A stretch of DNA of 64,000 nt, from NCBI RefSeq assembly GCF_047238105.1, contig NZ_JBDFMD010000001.1:7068001-7132000 (forward strand). Direction: 5' to 3'. Shown here in pieces: positions 41,317 through 50,249 of this stretch. Made by a program: the position numbers and the translations under genes. Position 1 is the stretch's first letter, and every line of letters starts with the position of its first letter. This DNA is from Paenibacillus_D sp047238105 (GTDB lineage Bacteria > Bacillota > Bacilli > Paenibacillales > Paenibacillaceae). The notes under the pieces are model-generated. The model was not told the DNA's origin, searched no databases, and worked only from the letters and a program-made list of their open reading frames with translations.

Positions 41317-42681
41317 GTGGATATCGATACGGTATTATGGAGCCGATTGCTTACCGGCCTAACTCTAGCTTTTCATGTCATTTTTGCCACAGTCGGGGTT
41401 GGCGTGCCTCTCATGATTGCCATTGCCGAGTTTATGGGCATTCGCAAGAAGGACCCGCATTATACGCTCATGGCCAAACGATGGACGCGCGGATTTATCA
41501 TCTCCGTGGCAGTAGGCGTAGTGACCGGTACGGCAATTGCCTTGCAGTTGTCGTTGGTCTGGCCTAATTTTATGCAGCTGGCGGGCAATGTTATCGCGCT
41601 TCCGCTATTTATGGAAGTTTTTGCGTTCTTCTTTGAAGCGATCTTCCTGGGGATCTATTTGTATACGTGGAATCGGTTCAAGAATCCTTATACCCACTGG
41701 CTGCTGACGTTCCCGATCGTCATCGGCGCAGGGATGTCAGCATTTTTCATCACGACAGTCAACGGGTTTATGAATACGCCCGAAGGCTTCGTCCTGGAGA
41801 ACGGCTCCTTCTCGGCGGTCAATCCGGTTGCAGCGATGCTGAATGCGGCGACGCCGTCCAAGGTGTTCCACGTCCTTAGCTCGGCCTATATGACTGGCGC
41901 TGCTTTGCTGGCGGGGATCGCCGCCTTTATGATTCTCAAGAAGGGGATCAGTTCATACTACAAAAAGTCGCTCAATCTGATGATGGCTGTGCTGCTGGTC
42001 TTCAGCTTGCTGACAGTCGTAGCAGGAGATGTGTCCGCCAAGTTCCTGGCCAAGCACCAACCGGAGAAGCTGGCTGCCGCCGAATGGCATTTTGAGACGG
42101 AACGTGGAGCAGACCTGCTGGTATTTGGGTGGTTGAACGAAAATCAGGAGCCGACCGGCGCGATCCGCATTCCCAATGCCTTAAGCTTTCTCGGATTTGG
42201 CGATTTCAATGCGGAAGTAACGGGACTCGAGGAATTCCCGGTCGATGAATGGCCGCCGCTGCTGGTGCACTATCTTTTTGATTTGATGGTTAGTCTCGGT
42301 TTCATCATTCTGGGCATCTCGGTCTTATACTTCCTGTTCAAATTTTGGAAGAACCGAAACGAGTACAATAAATGGCTGATGCGGGGCATCCTGCTGAGTA
42401 CGCCGCTCGCCTTTCTGGCGGTGGAGCTGGGATGGTTCTATGCAGAGATCGGCCGGCAGCCCTGGATTATCCGTGGATATATGCGCGTCGAGGAGGCAGC
42501 CACTTCATCGCCTAATGTGGTCCCGCTCTTCTTCGTCTTCCTTTTGCTGTACATCGTATTGGGCACCTTGTGCGTCATCGTGCTGCGGCGGCTGTTTCGG
42601 GGCAATTCAGCGGAAGCGGAGCTCGAGAGACATATGCAGGATATCGAACACCTTGCCAAAGAAGAGGGTGAGCGGGCATGA
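41317..42681 (+). CDS. cydA: Cytochrome bd-type quinol oxidase subunit I
   Basis: 454 residues. The haem-ligand His is in RLLTGLTLAFHVIFATVGVGVP; GRQPW (EIGRQPWIIRGYMR) and the short Q-loop with KHQPEKLAAAEWHFET mark the CydA/CioA short-loop form usual in Firmicutes. It oxidises quinol and reduces O2 with CydB. GTG 41317 follows GAGGAGA. It is the first gene of cydABDC. Confidence 0.93.
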   Translation: MDIDTVLWSRLLTGLTLAFHVIFATVGVGVPLMIAIAEFMGIRKKDPHYTLMAKRWTRGFIISVAVGVVTGTAIALQLSLVWPNFMQLAGNVIALPLFMEVFAFFFEAIFLGIYLYTWNRFKNPYTHWLLTFPIVIGAGMSAFFITTVNGFMNTPEGFVLENGSFSAVNPVAAMLNAATPSKVFHVLSSAYMTGAALLAGIAAFMILKKGISSYYKKSLNLMMAVLLVFSLLTVVAGDVSAKFLAKHQPEKLAAAEWHFETERGADLLVFGWLNENQEPTGAIRIPNALSFLGFGDFNAEVTGLEEFPVDEWPPLLVHYLFDLMVSLGFIILGISVLYFLFKFWKNRNEYNKWLMRGILLSTPLAFLAVELGWFYAEIGRQPWIIRGYMRVEEAATSSPNVVPLFFVFLLLYIVLGTLCVIVLRRLFRGNSAEAELERHMQDIEHLAKEEGERA

Positions 42682-43694
42682 TCAGTTACGAGTTGATTGG
42701 CATCAGCGTGTTATGGATCTTTTTGTACGGGTATCTCATTGTCGCTTCAGTTGACTTCGGGGCGGGCTTCTTCGCTTACTATGCCCGGGTGACGAAGCAG
42801 GATCACCTGATCAATCGCTTGATCTCGAGATATTTGTCTCCGGTATGGGAGATTACGAATGTATTTTTCGTCTTCTTCTTCGTCGGCATCGTCGGCTTCT
42901 TCCCGGATACGGCTTATTATTACGGCTCGGCACTGCTGATCCCCGGAAGCATCGCGATCGTCCTGCTGGCGATCCGGGGTTCGTTTTATGCGTTCGAGAA
43001 TTACGGCTCCAAGGACAATACATTGTACCTGTTCCTGTATGGAGCAACAGGGCTGCTGATCCCGGCCTCGCTGTCGGTTGCGCTGACCCTGTCCGAAGGC
43101 GGGTTTATCGTCGAGGAGAACGGCCGGGTCGCACTGGAGTACTTGACGCTGTTTACGAGTCCGCTGTCGTGGAGCATCGTCGGCCTGGCGATTGTCTCGG
43201 TCTTGTTTATCAGTGCGACATTTTTGACCTTCTACGCCTCCCGGGCGGATGACCAGCCGGCCCTGAAACTTCTGCGTTCGTACGCGATGTTTTGGAGCAC
43301 GCCGACGATCATCGCCGGATTGACTACCTTTATCTATCTCAGCCAGCACAATGAACGCCACTTCCAGAACATGATGGAGCTGTGGTGGCTGCTCGGGCTG
43401 TCCGTCGCTTTCTTCATGCTGGCGATGTGGCTGCTCTATACCGGCAGGCGTTACGGCTTAGCTTTTATCAGCGTGATGCTGCAGTTCTTCTGTGCTTTTT
43501 TTGCTTACGGTATCGGGCATTACCCTTATATTCTAGATCCTTATATCACAATCCAGGAGGGCGCTACTCCCGAGGCGATGGGGATCGCGCTGGTTGTCGC
43601 ATTTATCGGCGGACTGTGCTTGTTGATCCCGTCACTGGGTCTCGTATTTAAGCTGTTCCTTTTCGATGCGGATTATGTTAAAGGCAAAAAATAG
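42678..43694 (+). CDS. cydB: Cytochrome bd-type quinol oxidase subunit II
   Basis: 338 residues, multispan membrane protein: LWIFLYGYLIVASVDFGAGFFAYYARV, SPVWEITNVFFVFFFVGIVGFFPDTAYYYG and RGSFYAFENYGSKDN are typical. It starts in a 4-bp overlap with cydA and stands before the CydDC exporter genes. Confidence 0.92.
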   Translation: MISYELIGISVLWIFLYGYLIVASVDFGAGFFAYYARVTKQDHLINRLISRYLSPVWEITNVFFVFFFVGIVGFFPDTAYYYGSALLIPGSIAIVLLAIRGSFYAFENYGSKDNTLYLFLYGATGLLIPASLSVALTLSEGGFIVEENGRVALEYLTLFTSPLSWSIVGLAIVSVLFISATFLTFYASRADDQPALKLLRSYAMFWSTPTIIAGLTTFIYLSQHNERHFQNMMELWWLLGLSVAFFMLAMWLLYTGRRYGLAFISVMLQFFCAFFAYGIGHYPYILDPYITIQEGATPEAMGIALVVAFIGGLCLLIPSLGLVFKLFLFDADYVKGKK

Positions 43695-43734
43695 ACTCAG
43701 GTAAGTCAGTTGAAGCAAAAGGAGGGGAGAGCGA

Positions 43735-45510
43735 ATGAAGAAAAGAGCCCGTAGAACCGGTCTATTGTCTGCCCAGCTGGCTTCAGAACGCCGTTCCCTC
43801 CTCCTGCTGGGGCTCTGCTCGCTGATCATCGGTACCGCGATCGTCACCCAGGCTGGATTCATCGCCGCGATCGTAGACCGGATTTTCCTGCAGGAAGCAG
43901 CCTGGAGCACCGTAACCTTCATGCTCGGCGTCCTGCTCGCCGTCATTCTCCTACGCGCGATAGGTACGTACAGCAACGGTCGGATCGGCCTCTCGCTGGC
44001 GGCTCGCGCCAAGACTGCGATCCGCCAAAGGGTGATCCGCAAGCTGGCCCATGAGTCGGTGCCGGCATCGCTAAGCGGTCAGACCGGGGGCAAAGTAAGT
44101 ATCGTCATGGATGCGGTCGACGAGGCCGACAGCTACTTCAGCCAGTATATCCCGCGAATGGCGGAGAGCGCCGTTATCCCGCTGCTGCTTCTGATCGTCG
44201 TCTTTACCCAGCATTGGCATTCCGGGCTGATCATGCTGCTGACCGCGCCGTTTATTCCGGTCTTCATGATCCTCGTCGGTCTTCGGACGAAGAAGAAGTC
44301 GGAGGAGAAGTATGCCCAGCTAGCCGAATTCAGCGGCGCCTTCCTCGATGCGCTTCAAGGGCTGGTGACGCTCAAGCTGTTCGGCCGGGTACGCAAGCAG
44401 GAGGAGGAGATCGAGCGCAGCAGTCTCGGCTTCCGGGACGCGACGATGGGCATCCTGCGGATCGCCTTCACCAATACGTTTATGATGGAACTGATCGTCA
44501 TGCTCAGCATCGGCCTGGTGGCGCTTGATCTGGCTTTTCAGATGCTGATCTACAAGTCGCTGCCTTTCGGTACAGCTTTCTTCATCCTGCTGCTGGTGCC
44601 GGAGTTCTACAGTGCCATCAAAAATATGGGGACGGCCTTCCACAGCGGCCGCACGAGTATGGGGGCAGTCAAGAAGGTCGAGGCGCTGGTGGAGGGCGAA
44701 GCCGTTGCTGCACAGCAGGCTGCGCCTGCAGAAGGTATGGAGCGCAGACAGCTAACATTAGAATCGCTGCCGCCTTCCATTGAACTGAAAGATCTCAAGT
44801 TCCAGTATGGGCCGGAAGGGTTCCAGCTGGATGCCGGGACGGTATCGATCGGCCAAGGCGAGCATATCGCGATCGTCGGTGCCAGCGGGTCGGGCAAAAC
44901 AACGCTGCTGCATCTGATCGCTGGACTGCTGCGGCCTACCTCGGGTGAGGTAAGGATAGAAGGCGATGCTCTAACGGCGTACGACGAGGCGGACTGGTTC
45001 AGACAGGTCAGCTATATTACCCAGCACCCGTACATCTTCTCCGGTACGGTCGCCGAGAACATCGCGATCGGCGCGCATCTGGAGACTGAGCGCGCGGAGA
45101 TTGAGCAAGCAGCCGAAGCCGCAGGGTTGTCCGGGCTGATCGACGAGCTGGAGCAGGGCCTGGACACGGTCGTCGGCGAGGGCGGGCGCGGCTTGTCCGG
45201 CGGCGAGAAGCAGCGGCTTGCCCTGGCCAGGGCGTTCCTCAAGCGGCCGTCTGTCCTGCTGTTCGACGAGCCAACCGTAGGGCTCGACCTGCACACGGAG
45301 CGTGTGCTCCAGCGCTCGATCGCAGAGCTGTCCAGAGAGGCGACGATGATTACGGTCGCTCATCGGCTGCACACGATCCGGTCCGCCGACCGTATCCTCT
45401 TCATGGAGCGGGGCCGGCTGCTTGGAAGCGGTACTCACGATGAGCTGCTCAGCAGTCTGCCGCAGTATGCAGAGATGGTTGATCTACAGCGGGGAGGTGG
45501 TGTGCGATGA
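43735..45510 (+). CDS. cydD: Thiol reductant ABC exporter subunit CydD
   Basis: 591 residues, one membrane domain followed by one ATPase. Walker A GASGSGKTT, signature LSGGEKQR, Walker B VLLFDEPTVGLD, H-loop VAHR. The arrangement beside cydAB identifies it as CydD, half of the exporter of cysteine/glutathione (and haem-linked) needed to assemble cytochrome bd. A GGAGGGG site precedes the ATG; it overlaps cydC by 4 bp. Confidence 0.9.
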   Translation: MKKRARRTGLLSAQLASERRSLLLLGLCSLIIGTAIVTQAGFIAAIVDRIFLQEAAWSTVTFMLGVLLAVILLRAIGTYSNGRIGLSLAARAKTAIRQRVIRKLAHESVPASLSGQTGGKVSIVMDAVDEADSYFSQYIPRMAESAVIPLLLLIVVFTQHWHSGLIMLLTAPFIPVFMILVGLRTKKKSEEKYAQLAEFSGAFLDALQGLVTLKLFGRVRKQEEEIERSSLGFRDATMGILRIAFTNTFMMELIVMLSIGLVALDLAFQMLIYKSLPFGTAFFILLLVPEFYSAIKNMGTAFHSGRTSMGAVKKVEALVEGEAVAAQQAAPAEGMERRQLTLESLPPSIELKDLKFQYGPEGFQLDAGTVSIGQGEHIAIVGASGSGKTTLLHLIAGLLRPTSGEVRIEGDALTAYDEADWFRQVSYITQHPYIFSGTVAENIAIGAHLETERAEIEQAAEAAGLSGLIDELEQGLDTVVGEGGRGLSGGEKQRLALARAFLKRPSVLLFDEPTVGLDLHTERVLQRSIAELSREATMITVAHRLHTIRSADRILFMERGRLLGSGTHDELLSSLPQYAEMVDLQRGGGVR

Positions 45511-47228
45511 GCGAATGGACTGTGATGGCCAAGGCGATGCTGCAGGAGCGCAAGGATATCGCGATTGCTATCGCCTGCGGATTCGTCGCCGGCATCGGCG
45601 GCGTGGGATTGTTCGCGGCCAGCGGCTATATGATCTCGCAAGCGGCATTCGCACCACCGCTCTACACGCTGATCGTGCTGACCTCCCTGGTCAAGATCCT
45701 CGGGTTGATCCGTGCCGCCGCCCGTTACGGCGAGCGATTGTTCTCGCACCGGGCGACGTTTACGATGCTGAGCCGCCTGCGGGTTTCGTTCTTTGCCCGA
45801 CTGGCGCCGCTGACGCCCAAGATCTTCGGCCGGCAGCGCAGCGGCGATCTGCTCGCGCGGATCGTCGGGGATGTAGAGAGCCTGCAGCATTACTTCCTGC
45901 GGGTCGCGTATCCGCCAGTGATCCTGGTGATGGTGTTCCTGGCGACCATCGTCTTCACCTCGGCCTTTTCCTTGGGGATCGCCGGGTTGTTCGTACTGGC
46001 GATGCTGGTCGCTGCTGTTGTTGTGCCATACCTGGTCATGCTGAGTCAGCGCAAGGTGTATCGGGAGGTCCGGCAGCAGCGGGCGGCGCTCTCCACCGAT
46101 GTAACCGAGATGCTCTTCGGCTTCCGCGATCTCAAGGTCTATGGACAGCTGGAGGCGCACGAGCGTCGTCTGCATGAGAGCTCTGCGGAGCTCTCGGACA
46201 GCCAACGGGCCGCAGCGGGCAATCTCCTGCTGGGCCAATCGCTGCACGGCTTCCTAACTCATGTCGTCTCGTGGGCGGTCCTCGGCACAGGCGCCTACCT
46301 GATCGCTACGGGTTCGCTGGCCGGGGTGTTCCTGGCGATGCTGGTGCTGGTCGCACAGACCGTATTTGAAGAAGCGGCCGGTATGGCCAGTCTGCCGGCC
46401 TACAAGCTGGACAGCGAGCATGCGGCGCAGCGGCTGGAGGAGACCGTGGGCGATACGGATGGCAGGCCGGCGCAGCCGGGCGGCAAGCTGCCGGCGGACG
46501 AAGCGGTATCGCTTGCTCTGCGGCAGGTGACCTACCGGCATGCCGATGAATGGCGGCCGGCGCTCCAGGATGTCGAGCTCTCGTGTCCTGCTGGCTCGAA
46601 GACCGCCATTGTCGGCCCCAGCGGAGCCGGCAAGACGACGATCCTCGAGCTGCTGCTCAAGCTGCATAGTCCGACGCACGGGGAGGTTCGCTTGCATGAC
46701 ACGCCAGCGGAACAGCTGGATGAGGTGAGCATCTGGCAGCACGCCAATGTCGTGCTGCAGCACAACCATTTCTTCCGCGGCACGATCCGCGACAATCTGC
46801 TGCTCGGCGCAGAACAGCACCCCGACGTAGAGCTTGCAGAAGCGCTTGGCCGGGTCAGGCTGGCAGACATGGCGTTGGATGACCCTGTGTATGAAAAAGG
46901 TGAAAACCTCTCGGACGGTGAGAAACAGAGGCTTGCTTTGGCGCGGGCGATGCTGAAAGGCGGACGTTTGTGGCTGCTCGACGAGCCAACCTCTTCTCTG
47001 GACGCTGTGACGGAAGAGTACGTCATCCGCGAGCTGCTGGAGCTGGCGCACGAGGACACGCTCGTCTGGATCCGCCACCAGTTGACCGGACTGGAGCAGA
47101 TGGACCAGATTATCGTGCTGGAGCAGGGCCGCGTGATCGAGTCTGGCACCTATGATGAGCTGATGGCGAGGCAAGGCTACTTCTATGAGATGAAGCAGAT
47201 CGAGCTGGAGGTAGTTGGGGGCGGTTAA
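45507..47228 (+). CDS. cydC: Thiol reductant ABC exporter subunit CydC
   Basis: 573 residues. GVGLFAASGYMISQAAFAPPLYTLIVLTSLVKILGLIRAAARYGERLFSH is the CydC membrane-domain signature. ATPase: GPSGAGKTT, then LSDGEKQR, with Asp replacing the second signature Gly, then LWLLDEPTSSLD; the H-loop reads WIRHQ. The changed signature suggests asymmetric ATP sites with CydD. It ends the operon before a strong terminator. Confidence 0.9.
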   Translation: MSEWTVMAKAMLQERKDIAIAIACGFVAGIGGVGLFAASGYMISQAAFAPPLYTLIVLTSLVKILGLIRAAARYGERLFSHRATFTMLSRLRVSFFARLAPLTPKIFGRQRSGDLLARIVGDVESLQHYFLRVAYPPVILVMVFLATIVFTSAFSLGIAGLFVLAMLVAAVVVPYLVMLSQRKVYREVRQQRAALSTDVTEMLFGFRDLKVYGQLEAHERRLHESSAELSDSQRAAAGNLLLGQSLHGFLTHVVSWAVLGTGAYLIATGSLAGVFLAMLVLVAQTVFEEAAGMASLPAYKLDSEHAAQRLEETVGDTDGRPAQPGGKLPADEAVSLALRQVTYRHADEWRPALQDVELSCPAGSKTAIVGPSGAGKTTILELLLKLHSPTHGEVRLHDTPAEQLDEVSIWQHANVVLQHNHFFRGTIRDNLLLGAEQHPDVELAEALGRVRLADMALDDPVYEKGENLSDGEKQRLALARAMLKGGRLWLLDEPTSSLDAVTEEYVIRELLELAHEDTLVWIRHQLTGLEQMDQIIVLEQGRVIESGTYDELMARQGYFYEMKQIELEVVGGG

Positions 47229-47258
47229 TATGACTGGACGCTGGTCGTGAACTGGACC

Positions 47259-47297
47259 AAAGTCTGTCTTCCGTATTTACGGAGGATGGGCTTTTTT
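47259..47297 (+). terminator. Terminator of cydABDC
   Basis: AAAGTCTGTCTTCCGT pairs with ACGGAGGATGGGCTTT around ATTT (allowing G-T pairs), then TTTT. Confidence 0.85.
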
Positions 47298-47381
47298 CTG
47301 TACATGGCAACCAATAAAGGACGGCTTGCGTCTAATACAGTGTGTAAGCCTATATTTTCTTTGCAAAAGGAGTCATTTATC

Positions 47382-48230
47382 ATGAAAAAACCTGTGATTG
47401 GATTTGTCATTGCCACGTCCGTACTATTCTCCACTGCTTCGGTTGATGCTGCGGTAGAGCAGATTCGCATCGATGGCGTCGCCGTAGAAGCGGAAGTGAA
47501 GCCTGTGGTAAAGGATAATCGTGTCATGGTGCCTCTGCGCGTCGTTAGCGAAAACCTCGGCGCCACCGTCGACTGGACTTCCTCACGAGTCGTACTGACC
47601 CGAAGCGATCTGCAGCTGACTTTGTCCCTGAGTGACGGTGAGGTACATAAAAATGGGGAGCGGTTGGCCGCAGACGTCAAACCGTATCTGCAAAACGACC
47701 GGCTGCTGGTGCCGCTGCGCCTGATTGCCGAAGCCTTCGGCGCACAAGTCGATTACCGCGATCGGACGGTCTCCATCCATGCTGAGCCGCTGATGATCGA
47801 TGGCGTGAAGATCGGTGCCGTTCTTCAGGATGCACCGATGACGATGGGCAGCGTTACACGTCAACTCAATGGACGATCGTACCATGAGGATCTATATGCG
47901 TTGTTTCATTCGAGCCTGACTGAGCCGATTACAGCACCGGAATACTATGGCAGGAACGCGCTTCTCGATAATCCGGGTTCTTACCAACAATATATCCAAT
48001 ATGACTTTCTGAATGCTGAAGGCAGTCCGGTTGCCGGATTTGCTTTCTATGCCTTGACCCGTGCATTTCCGGACGAAGAACTCGTTGGCCTGCCGGGTCT
48101 GCTGCTTCATGATGTCATTAATGACGAGTGGTATGAGGTCGACGACGCGTTAGACAAAGCAGTGAGGGCTCTGATCGACCGTGCAGATCATAATGGCTTC
48201 ATGGGGCTCGTCAGCAACACAGTCGTGTAA
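47382..48230 (+). CDS. Secreted protein with copper-amine-oxidase N-terminal-like domain
   Basis: About 282 residues. Signal peptide (MKKPVIGFVIATSVLFSTASVDA), then a duplicated CuAO-N unit: VKDNRVMVPLRVVSENLGATVDWTSSRVVL and LQNDRLLVPLRLIAEAFGAQVDYRDRTVSI. These domains are common in Paenibacillus secreted and cell-surface proteins and bind the wall or each other; no oxidase domain is present. The C-terminal 140 residues are not recognised. AAAAGGAG lies 9 bp before ATG 47382. Confidence 0.8.
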   Translation: MKKPVIGFVIATSVLFSTASVDAAVEQIRIDGVAVEAEVKPVVKDNRVMVPLRVVSENLGATVDWTSSRVVLTRSDLQLTLSLSDGEVHKNGERLAADVKPYLQNDRLLVPLRLIAEAFGAQVDYRDRTVSIHAEPLMIDGVKIGAVLQDAPMTMGSVTRQLNGRSYHEDLYALFHSSLTEPITAPEYYGRNALLDNPGSYQQYIQYDFLNAEGSPVAGFAFYALTRAFPDEELVGLPGLLLHDVINDEWYEVDDALDKAVRALIDRADHNGFMGLVSNTVV

Positions 48231-48352
48231 GTAGGAGTTGGAAGTGCTGAGGCTGCAACGACCTAACTGCAAGTTGAGTTAATAACTCTCCTAAAGAGTC
48301 AGGGAATTCACTTTGAACAAAGGGAATGATAGCCGGGAGCCACAAGGTTTGC
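48231..48352. other. Short interval with no gene seen
   Basis: The only structure is a small hairpin ACTCT-cctaa-AGAGT near 48285-48300. It leads into the YoeB remnant on the opposite strand. Confidence 0.4.
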
Positions 48353-48480
48353 TTATTTGTCCCCGTAATGGGTACGAAACGCAACAAACGCAGTCATACC
48401 TTCATGAATTCGGTACACCAGTCGATGATTCTCTTCAAGGTTTTTCGATCCTCAGATTGCCAGTAGACACTACCATAATC
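48353..48480 (-). pseudogene. yoeB: Remnant of a YoeB/Txe-type toxin gene
   Basis: On the minus strand one frame reads DYGSVYWQSEDRKTLKRI, like the N-terminal part of YoeB (DYLYWQ..D...LKRI), and the next frame reads ENHRLVYRIHEGM ... FVAFRTHYGDK-stop, like its C-terminal end (EHRLVYRV ... CRYHY). The two meet in the same GAAGAGAATCATCGA, so an internal deletion has removed the middle and shifted the frame. The start is also lost. No YefM-type antitoxin is seen. The RNase residues of the central part are missing, so no function is expected. Confidence 0.6.
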
Positions 48481-48521
48481 CAATTATAAGCATTACGAGT
48501 CTTGCGAATTCAAAGCAGCTT

Positions 48522-48574
48522 GAAAAAAAACGCTTAACTGCGCACCGGCAACCGGGCGTATGTTAAGCGTCTTT
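48522..48574 (-). terminator. Terminator of the divergent GH43 gene
   Basis: ACGCTTAAC and GTTAAGCGT (48530-48538, 48562-48570) enclose a GC-rich loop; on the minus strand the hairpin is followed by eight T. Confidence 0.85.
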
Positions 48575-48582
48575 TCCTATGT

Positions 48583-49983
48583 TTAATTAGCCGGATACAC
48601 ATCAAAAAAATCGAGCTCCGCATAACCCGTTCCCCGGGAAAAGCGTACCGTATTCCATCCCGCTTGCAGCGGTGTCCGCAGCGTCGACAGCCCCCAGTTC
48701 TCCCAGCCTTTGTGGGTCACATGGAAGGGCGAGGAGACACCATTGACTGTAATGGTGAGCGACGACCAGCCGCCGCCTGCCGTGCCGTTGGCTGTCCGCG
48801 CCGCTAGCACGTACTCCCCGGCCTGGGCGGCATACACGCTGAACTCCACATAAGAGCTCGCCGTATCGATATGTCCGGCTTTGCTGCCGCCCGAGCCGTT
48901 CTGGCTGGGGGAAGCATAGGCTACGCCGCCAAAGGTGCCTTGCTCGCCTTCGTAGCGTACCCGCTGCGGCTCGCCGGAAGGGATGGCGATGGGGGTGTTT
49001 GGTGCCGCTGGGGTGCCAAGCGACGGAGTGCCGTCGGCATGCCAGCTGAACCGCTGAGCGCGAATCTCGCGGTTCCAGCCAGCGTTGTTGAACTTGGCGA
49101 CATGGTAGAGCATCCAGTCCTCGGTGCCGTCGGGCGATTTGGTGAAGCTGTGATGGCCAGGTCCAAAAAGTCCGTTGCCGCTCTTGAAGATCGGCGTCGA
49201 TCGCTTCGTCCAAGAGGACGGCTGCAGCAGGTCGCTGCTCGTATGTGCGGTGATCAGCCCCAGACTGTAGTCGTTGGTCCAGCTGCCGCTGGCGGAATAG
49301 ACCAGGTTAATCACATTGCCGCGGACGATGACCTGCGGGGCTTCATTGACATGCGGTGAATGATTGGTTTCCCAGCTGTGGACGGGCCGTGCGATCTCCG
49401 TCCGGGCGGAGCTGATCGTCCACGGGTTGCTCATGCGGGCGATGTACAGATTCTGCCGGACGTTGGTCGAGCCCTCCCAGCCCGACCAGAGAAAATACAA
49501 CTGGTTGTTCACTTTCAGCACGGTGCCGTCGATGGCCCATCTATCTGTCGGATCGGTGATCTGGCCTTTATTGGTCCATGTCCCCTGCATCGGATCGGCG
49601 GATGTATTCTCCAGCACGTACATCCGGTGATTGACATTGTTGCCGTCATCTTTGGCGTAATAAATATACCAGGCTCCGTTCACATAATGGATCTCGGGTG
49701 CCCAGACGTTGCAGCACCCTGTGGGGATGACGCGGGAGGGAGCGGCATCGATGCCGGTTAGCGTCTTGCTCTTCCAGATCGTCACATTGCCGCCGGTTGT
49801 CTTGGTGAAGTAATAATAGCCGTCGGTATGCTGGTACACCCAGGGGTCAGCGCCATCCTGCATAATTACGTTGTAGAAGTTGCTCTGGTTGGAGGAGGCG
49901 AGAGCCGGCAGTGCAGGCAAGCACAGGACGAGCAGCAGCAGGAGCACGCATCCCCGCAGGCCGGCTTGTTTCCATACATCCAT
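48583..49983 (-). CDS. Secreted GH43-family glycoside hydrolase with C-terminal carbohydrate-binding-like module
   Basis: 466 residues. Signal peptide (residues about 1-29), then a GH43 five-bladed propeller: general-base Asp in DGADPWV (about residue 46), pKa-modulating Asp in RWAIDGTV, acid Glu in HVNEAPQV. From about 335 a beta-rich module (RVRYEGEQGTF ... SSYVEFSVYAAQAGEYVLAARTANG ... YAELDFFDVYP) resembles CBM6/CBM35. Many GH43 enzymes remove arabinose from arabinan or arabinoxylan; exact specificity is not readable. It is transcribed away from the ABC locus across a 266-bp control region and is a paralogue of the GH43 at 53378. Confidence 0.88.
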   Translation of the reverse strand: MDVWKQAGLRGCVLLLLLVLCLPALPALASSNQSNFYNVIMQDGADPWVYQHTDGYYYFTKTTGGNVTIWKSKTLTGIDAAPSRVIPTGCCNVWAPEIHYVNGAWYIYYAKDDGNNVNHRMYVLENTSADPMQGTWTNKGQITDPTDRWAIDGTVLKVNNQLYFLWSGWEGSTNVRQNLYIARMSNPWTISSARTEIARPVHSWETNHSPHVNEAPQVIVRGNVINLVYSASGSWTNDYSLGLITAHTSSDLLQPSSWTKRSTPIFKSGNGLFGPGHHSFTKSPDGTEDWMLYHVAKFNNAGWNREIRAQRFSWHADGTPSLGTPAAPNTPIAIPSGEPQRVRYEGEQGTFGGVAYASPSQNGSGGSKAGHIDTASSYVEFSVYAAQAGEYVLAARTANGTAGGGWSSLTITVNGVSSPFHVTHKGWENWGLSTLRTPLQAGWNTVRFSRGTGYAELDFFDVYPAN

Positions 49984-50030
49984 TGGTCATCTTCCTTTCA
50001 TTATCAGGAGTGGCGCATTGCCCAATTGAG

Positions 50031-50048
50031 GACGAAAGCGCTTACGTC
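50031..50048. promoter_or_regulatory. CcpA cre-like palindrome between the divergent GH43 and ABC units
   Basis: GACGAAAGCGCTTACGTC is an 18-bp near-palindrome whose centre AAAGCGCTTA is that of catabolite-responsive elements (TGNAANCGNWNNCA type, with C and G instead of the outer T and A). It lies 48 bp upstream of the minus-strand GH43 gene and about 200 bp from the binding-protein gene. A LacI-family operator is the alternative. Confidence 0.5.
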
Positions 50049-50249
50049 TATTGGAGCATAGTCAGCCGCTTCCGGAACAGGACATATTTTTGCTTGTTAT
50101 AGACAGATTTCTATGCAGGGTTGCGATGATCCAAAAAAATGTCCATACCATCAAAAAAGATGACATTTCCCCTGTCCGGTCCCGGGCGTAAGATGGAGGC
50201 AGAAAGATGAACCGTCTTTCCAACCATCGTATAAGGGGGAAAAGGACTG

